Assembly (NCBI RefSeq): GCF_001027285.1
Contig: NZ_CP011509.1
Coordinates: 4,844,501-4,908,500, forward strand
Origin: Archangium gephyra
Lineage (GTDB): Bacteria; Myxococcota; Myxococcia; Myxococcales; Myxococcaceae
Direction: 5' to 3'
DNA length: 64,000 nucleotides
The notes beneath the pieces are model-generated. The model did no database searches. It was not told the DNA's origin and was given only the letters and a program-made list of their open reading frames with translations. Of the stretch, positions 61,338 through 64,000 are shown piece by piece. Every line of letters starts with the position of its first letter. The stretch's first letter is position 1. The position numbers and the translations under genes were made by a program.

Positions 61338-62837
61338 TCAGGGAGTGCCGGCCGCGGCGGGCGCTCCGTCCATGAGGTCCGTGAGGGCCAGGGGCAGCGC
61401 GTCGATGGCGGACTTGTCCACCTCGAGCACGTCCTCGGACGAGCCGCGGGCCCACAGGCGCCGCGGGTTGCCCTTCACCTCGGTGCCGAGCCGCAGCCGG
61501 GCCACCTCCTGGCCCTGGGCGTCCTGCAGCGTCACCCCGCGGCCAGTGGTGCCGATGCCATATTTCCCCCAGTTCTTCGGGTTGGACTCGCCGAGCGCCG
61601 CCGCCTCGAGCTTCTCCAGCGAGCCCAGCAGCGAGGCCACCTTGAACTGTTTGGCGTTGCCCACCAGGGGGCTTGCCACCTCCCACTTGCCGGTGTCCGG
61701 GGCCTGCACGAGGGAGATGGTGTCGCCACTGGGCGTGGCCGGGTGGATGACGATGCGGGCCACGTCGCGGACGGCGAAGGCGAGCGCCTTGCGGTCCTTG
61801 AAGTCCTTGGGCTCGAGGTCCAGCACGTTCAGGGCGAGCGAGTCCACCTGGGAGAGAACGGACTCGGCGTCCCACTCGGACAGGGCGAAGACCTGCTTCA
61901 TGCCGTCCAGCTCCAGCTCGGTGATGCGCACGCGCACCGGTCCGCCGAACTTGCGCACGAAGGTCGCCTGCACCAGCGGCTTCTCCAGGGCCTGACGCAC
62001 CTTCTGCTCCTGCTCCGGCTCGGGGAAGGCGAGGGCGCGGTACCCCTCGAGCGCCGACACCACCTTCTTCACCTGCTCGGAGGCCGCGCGCAGCTCCACC
62101 GGCTGCACCAGCTTCCACGGCTTCTCGGTGGTGGCGCGCTCCAGGGTGAAGGCGTTCCTGCGGGCCTTCGCCTCGATGCGCAAGAGCGAGGACTCCTCCA
62201 CGGGGAAGACCACCCGGTCCCGCCACTCGTTGGTGTGCTTGAGCAGCACGATGCGGAGCCCGCCCTGGGCGGAGTACACGCGCGGGTCTCCCTCGCGGCG
62301 CACGTACACCGAGCCGTCGAAGTTGTTCTCGACACCCAGATAGATGGTCGTCGAGCGCTGGCGCGAGGGCTCCTCCGCGCCGCCGCCCTGGGCGTCCGGC
62401 ACGTAGGCGCGAGCCGTCACGGTGCCGCGGGGCTGCTTCAGCCCGTAGCGCTCCAGGTCCGCGTCGGTGGGCTTCTCCTCGAGGGTGGCCTTGAACTTCG
62501 CGGCGGACAGCTGGCTGAGCAGATTGCTCACCTCCGTCTTGTCCGCCCGCGCGGAGATGGGCGAGGTGATGCGCCAGGTGTTGTCCTTCAGCTCCATCAC
62601 CGTCTTGCCCTGGGGCACCTCGACGGAGAGCCAGGTGAAGACGGGCTCGGGCGGGGCGCCCTTGTCGGTGCCGGTCTCGCCGGGGGTGTTGAGGGCGAAG
62701 ACCTTCTCCTCCGCCTCCTTGCGCTGGTTCTCCTTCTGCTCCGGCTGCATCACGCCGAAGTACGCATAGAGACCGAGCCCACCGGCCACCAGGGCGGCGG
62801 CGAGCAACGTGACGAGGTTCTTCTGTTGGGCGTTCAC
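61338..62837 (-). CDS. DUF4340 domain protein
   Basis: A 499-residue protein with one N-terminal membrane helix (LVTLLAAALVAGGLGLYAYF) and a large periplasmic part with DUF4340 features (WRITSPISARADKTEVSNLL, DADLERYGLKQPRGTVT, WKLVQPVELRAASEQVKKVV). Its start overlaps the stop of the GldG-like gene by four bases (ATGA), so the two are co-translated. In myxobacteria this pair accompanies an ABC transporter related to Bacteroidetes gliding proteins GldF/GldG. The biochemical function is unknown. Confidence 0.88.
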   Translation of the reverse strand: MNAQQKNLVTLLAAALVAGGLGLYAYFGVMQPEQKENQRKEAEEKVFALNTPGETGTDKGAPPEPVFTWLSVEVPQGKTVMELKDNTWRITSPISARADKTEVSNLLSQLSAAKFKATLEEKPTDADLERYGLKQPRGTVTARAYVPDAQGGGAEEPSRQRSTTIYLGVENNFDGSVYVRREGDPRVYSAQGGLRIVLLKHTNEWRDRVVFPVEESSLLRIEAKARRNAFTLERATTEKPWKLVQPVELRAASEQVKKVVSALEGYRALAFPEPEQEQKVRQALEKPLVQATFVRKFGGPVRVRITELELDGMKQVFALSEWDAESVLSQVDSLALNVLDLEPKDFKDRKALAFAVRDVARIVIHPATPSGDTISLVQAPDTGKWEVASPLVGNAKQFKVASLLGSLEKLEAAALGESNPKNWGKYGIGTTGRGVTLQDAQGQEVARLRLGTEVKGNPRRLWARGSSEDVLEVDKSAIDALPLALTDLMDGAPAAAGTP

Positions 62838-64000
62838 TTGTTGCGCCTCGAGAGCCAGATGGCCAGGCCCACGCCGAGCAGCGACAGGGGCAGGACGTCG
62901 GTGGACACGAAACGGATGCGGTTGAGCATGTCCGCATCCAGCTGGAGGGTGGAGGCCGCGCGGTCCGGAGGACGGATGGTGACCTTGTCCTCCTGGTTGG
63001 TGCTCCAGCCGAGCGCGTTCATCACCAGGTTGCGGTTGCCCTCGTGGCCCCAGTTGGAGTCCATGAGCAGCTCCGAGTCACCCACCACCACGAGCCGCGC
63101 CTCGTCGGAGCGCTTGTCCGGCGCCCCCGAGGTGCCGCGCGTGCTGGCCGTCACCAGGGGAATCTGGCCGGTGCGCTCGCCCACGCCGGGCTCCGGCTTG
63201 TCGTCGGGCGTCAGCTCCACCCAGCCGAAGGGCGAGGTGCTGACGACCGGCACCACCTTCACGCCCTCGGCCAGCCCCTGGGTCAGCACGTTGAGGGCAC
63301 GGGAGGTGGGGAACTCGATGTTGAGCTCCCGCTGCTTGAGGGGCAGGGAGATCTCGTGCTGGCCGTAGAACAGCGAGAGCACGACGTAGGGGCTGCCGCT
63401 GTTGAACTGCGCATCGGCGACCACGCCCGGGTCGATTCCCACGCCGTACTCGGTGAGCAGGGCGGACAGGTCCGGGCCGGGCTCTCCATAGGCCTCGGCG
63501 AAGTAGATCAGGCGTCCGCCCGCGGACAGGTACTGACGCAGCGACTCCACCTCGGAGGGGCTGAAGCGCCCCTTGGCACCCGCGACGATCACCAGCGCGG
63601 CATCCCGGGGCACCGTGGTGCCACCCGCGAGGTTGAGCTCCTGGGTGACGTAGCCCTCCTGGGTGAGCTGCTGCTTCATCTCCGAGAGGCTCGTCGTCCG
63701 GCCGCGCTGGCCGGGCATGGGCATGGGCTGATTGAGCGGCCACTCGCCGTGGCCCACCACGAAGTACACCTTCTGCTCGCTCGTCCGGGTGAGCTTGATG
63801 AGAGCGTTGGTGAGCTCCTGCTCGCTGATGATGTTGAGCGAGGTATGGGACTCGCTGGCTCCCTCGCCGCGCGTGAGCACCACGGTGATCTGGCCCTCGT
63901 GCAGGTCGTACTTGGAGGCCAGGTCCGGATAGCGGCGCGGATCCTTGAAGGAGTAGTCGAACTTGTCCGGAGCCTCCGCGTGGTAGCGGTCGAAGGTGAC
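62834..64000 (-). CDS. GldG-like ABC transporter auxiliary protein (partial)
   Basis: The C-terminal 388 residues of a GldG/ABC_transp_aux protein; the N-terminus lies beyond the right edge. YFVVGHGEWPLNQPMPMPGQ, ALVIVAGAKGRFSPSEVESL and AGGRLIYFAEAYGEPGPDLS are the family core, and a C-terminal membrane helix (DVLPLSLLGVGLAIWLSRRNK) ends the protein. It is the upstream partner of the DUF4340 gene (4-bp overlap). ABC ATPase and permease genes are expected just outside the window. Confidence 0.88.
   Translation of the reverse strand, partial: VTFDRYHAEAPDKFDYSFKDPRRYPDLASKYDLHEGQITVVLTRGEGASESHTSLNIISEQELTNALIKLTRTSEQKVYFVVGHGEWPLNQPMPMPGQRGRTTSLSEMKQQLTQEGYVTQELNLAGGTTVPRDAALVIVAGAKGRFSPSEVESLRQYLSAGGRLIYFAEAYGEPGPDLSALLTEYGVGIDPGVVADAQFNSGSPYVVLSLFYGQHEISLPLKQRELNIEFPTSRALNVLTQGLAEGVKVVPVVSTSPFGWVELTPDDKPEPGVGERTGQIPLVTASTRGTSGAPDKRSDEARLVVVGDSELLMDSNWGHEGNRNLVMNALGWSTNQEDKVTIRPPDRAASTLQLDADMLNRIRFVSTDVLPLSLLGVGLAIWLSRRNK

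Overview
The window is high-G+C DNA, probably from a myxobacterium of the suborder Cystobacterineae (Archangium/Cystobacter-like; the genus is an inference). Support for this comes from the many large repeat-bearing secreted lipoproteins, a Ser/Thr kinase with a TPR tail, an FHA-type sigma-54 activator, a C-terminal MYXO-CTERM-like tag (Cys-Gly-Cys, one membrane helix, Arg cluster), and lipoprotein toxin/immunity pairs. No complete tRNA, rRNA or CRISPR array was found. Relics and broken genes are common, so much of the window reads as accessory DNA.

Layout. 0-6.1 kb: a partial gene, an IS91-type relic, bioY, a 5'-truncated acyl-CoA synthetase, a kinase-like/propeller fusion and an MFS scrap beside a tRNA-like hairpin. 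6.1-9.3 kb: a flavin monooxygenase divergent from its TetR regulator, then a GH45 cellulase relic. 9.3-17.1 kb: a frameshifted Kelch lipoprotein, an astacin protease, a wrecked IS91-family transposase, a divergent NmrA/LysR pair and a scrapyard that repeats part of the 0.15-1.0 kb region. 17.1-25.8 kb: a secreted lipoprotein, a divergent GlxA-type regulator/DJ-1 hydratase pair, a TPR hydrolase, a truncated membrane acyltransferase and a lipoprotein toxin with an Imm26-like immunity gene. 25.9-34 kb: a candidate sigma-54 regulon of one Vps62-type lipoprotein and two tandem GON-domain lipoproteins, next to the sigma-54 activator gene. 34-40.1 kb: the kinase and a small operon ending in a thiaminase I homologue. 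40.2-50.3 kb: two related DUF6310-like toxin/DUF5953-like immunity loci (the second frameshift-fused), an internally deleted amidohydrolase, RNase T2 and a 21-repeat RCC1 lipoprotein. 50.4-64 kb: a 1,989-residue ELWxxDGT/Ig/PKD surface protein, an esterase, a two-ACT protein, a membrane protein, an M20 peptidase and a GldG/DUF4340 pair running off the end.

Most interesting are the lipoprotein toxin loci. All three toxins have the lipobox cysteine at residue 16, hydrophobic segments and a Pro-rich linker, a different or diverging C-terminal nuclease-like domain, and an immunity gene 1-3 nt downstream. This fits the SitA/SitI toxins that myxobacteria pass to neighbours by outer-membrane exchange. 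The second notable point is three near-identical sigma-54 promoters with upstream palindromes, which suggest one secreted-lipoprotein regulon under the adjacent activator.
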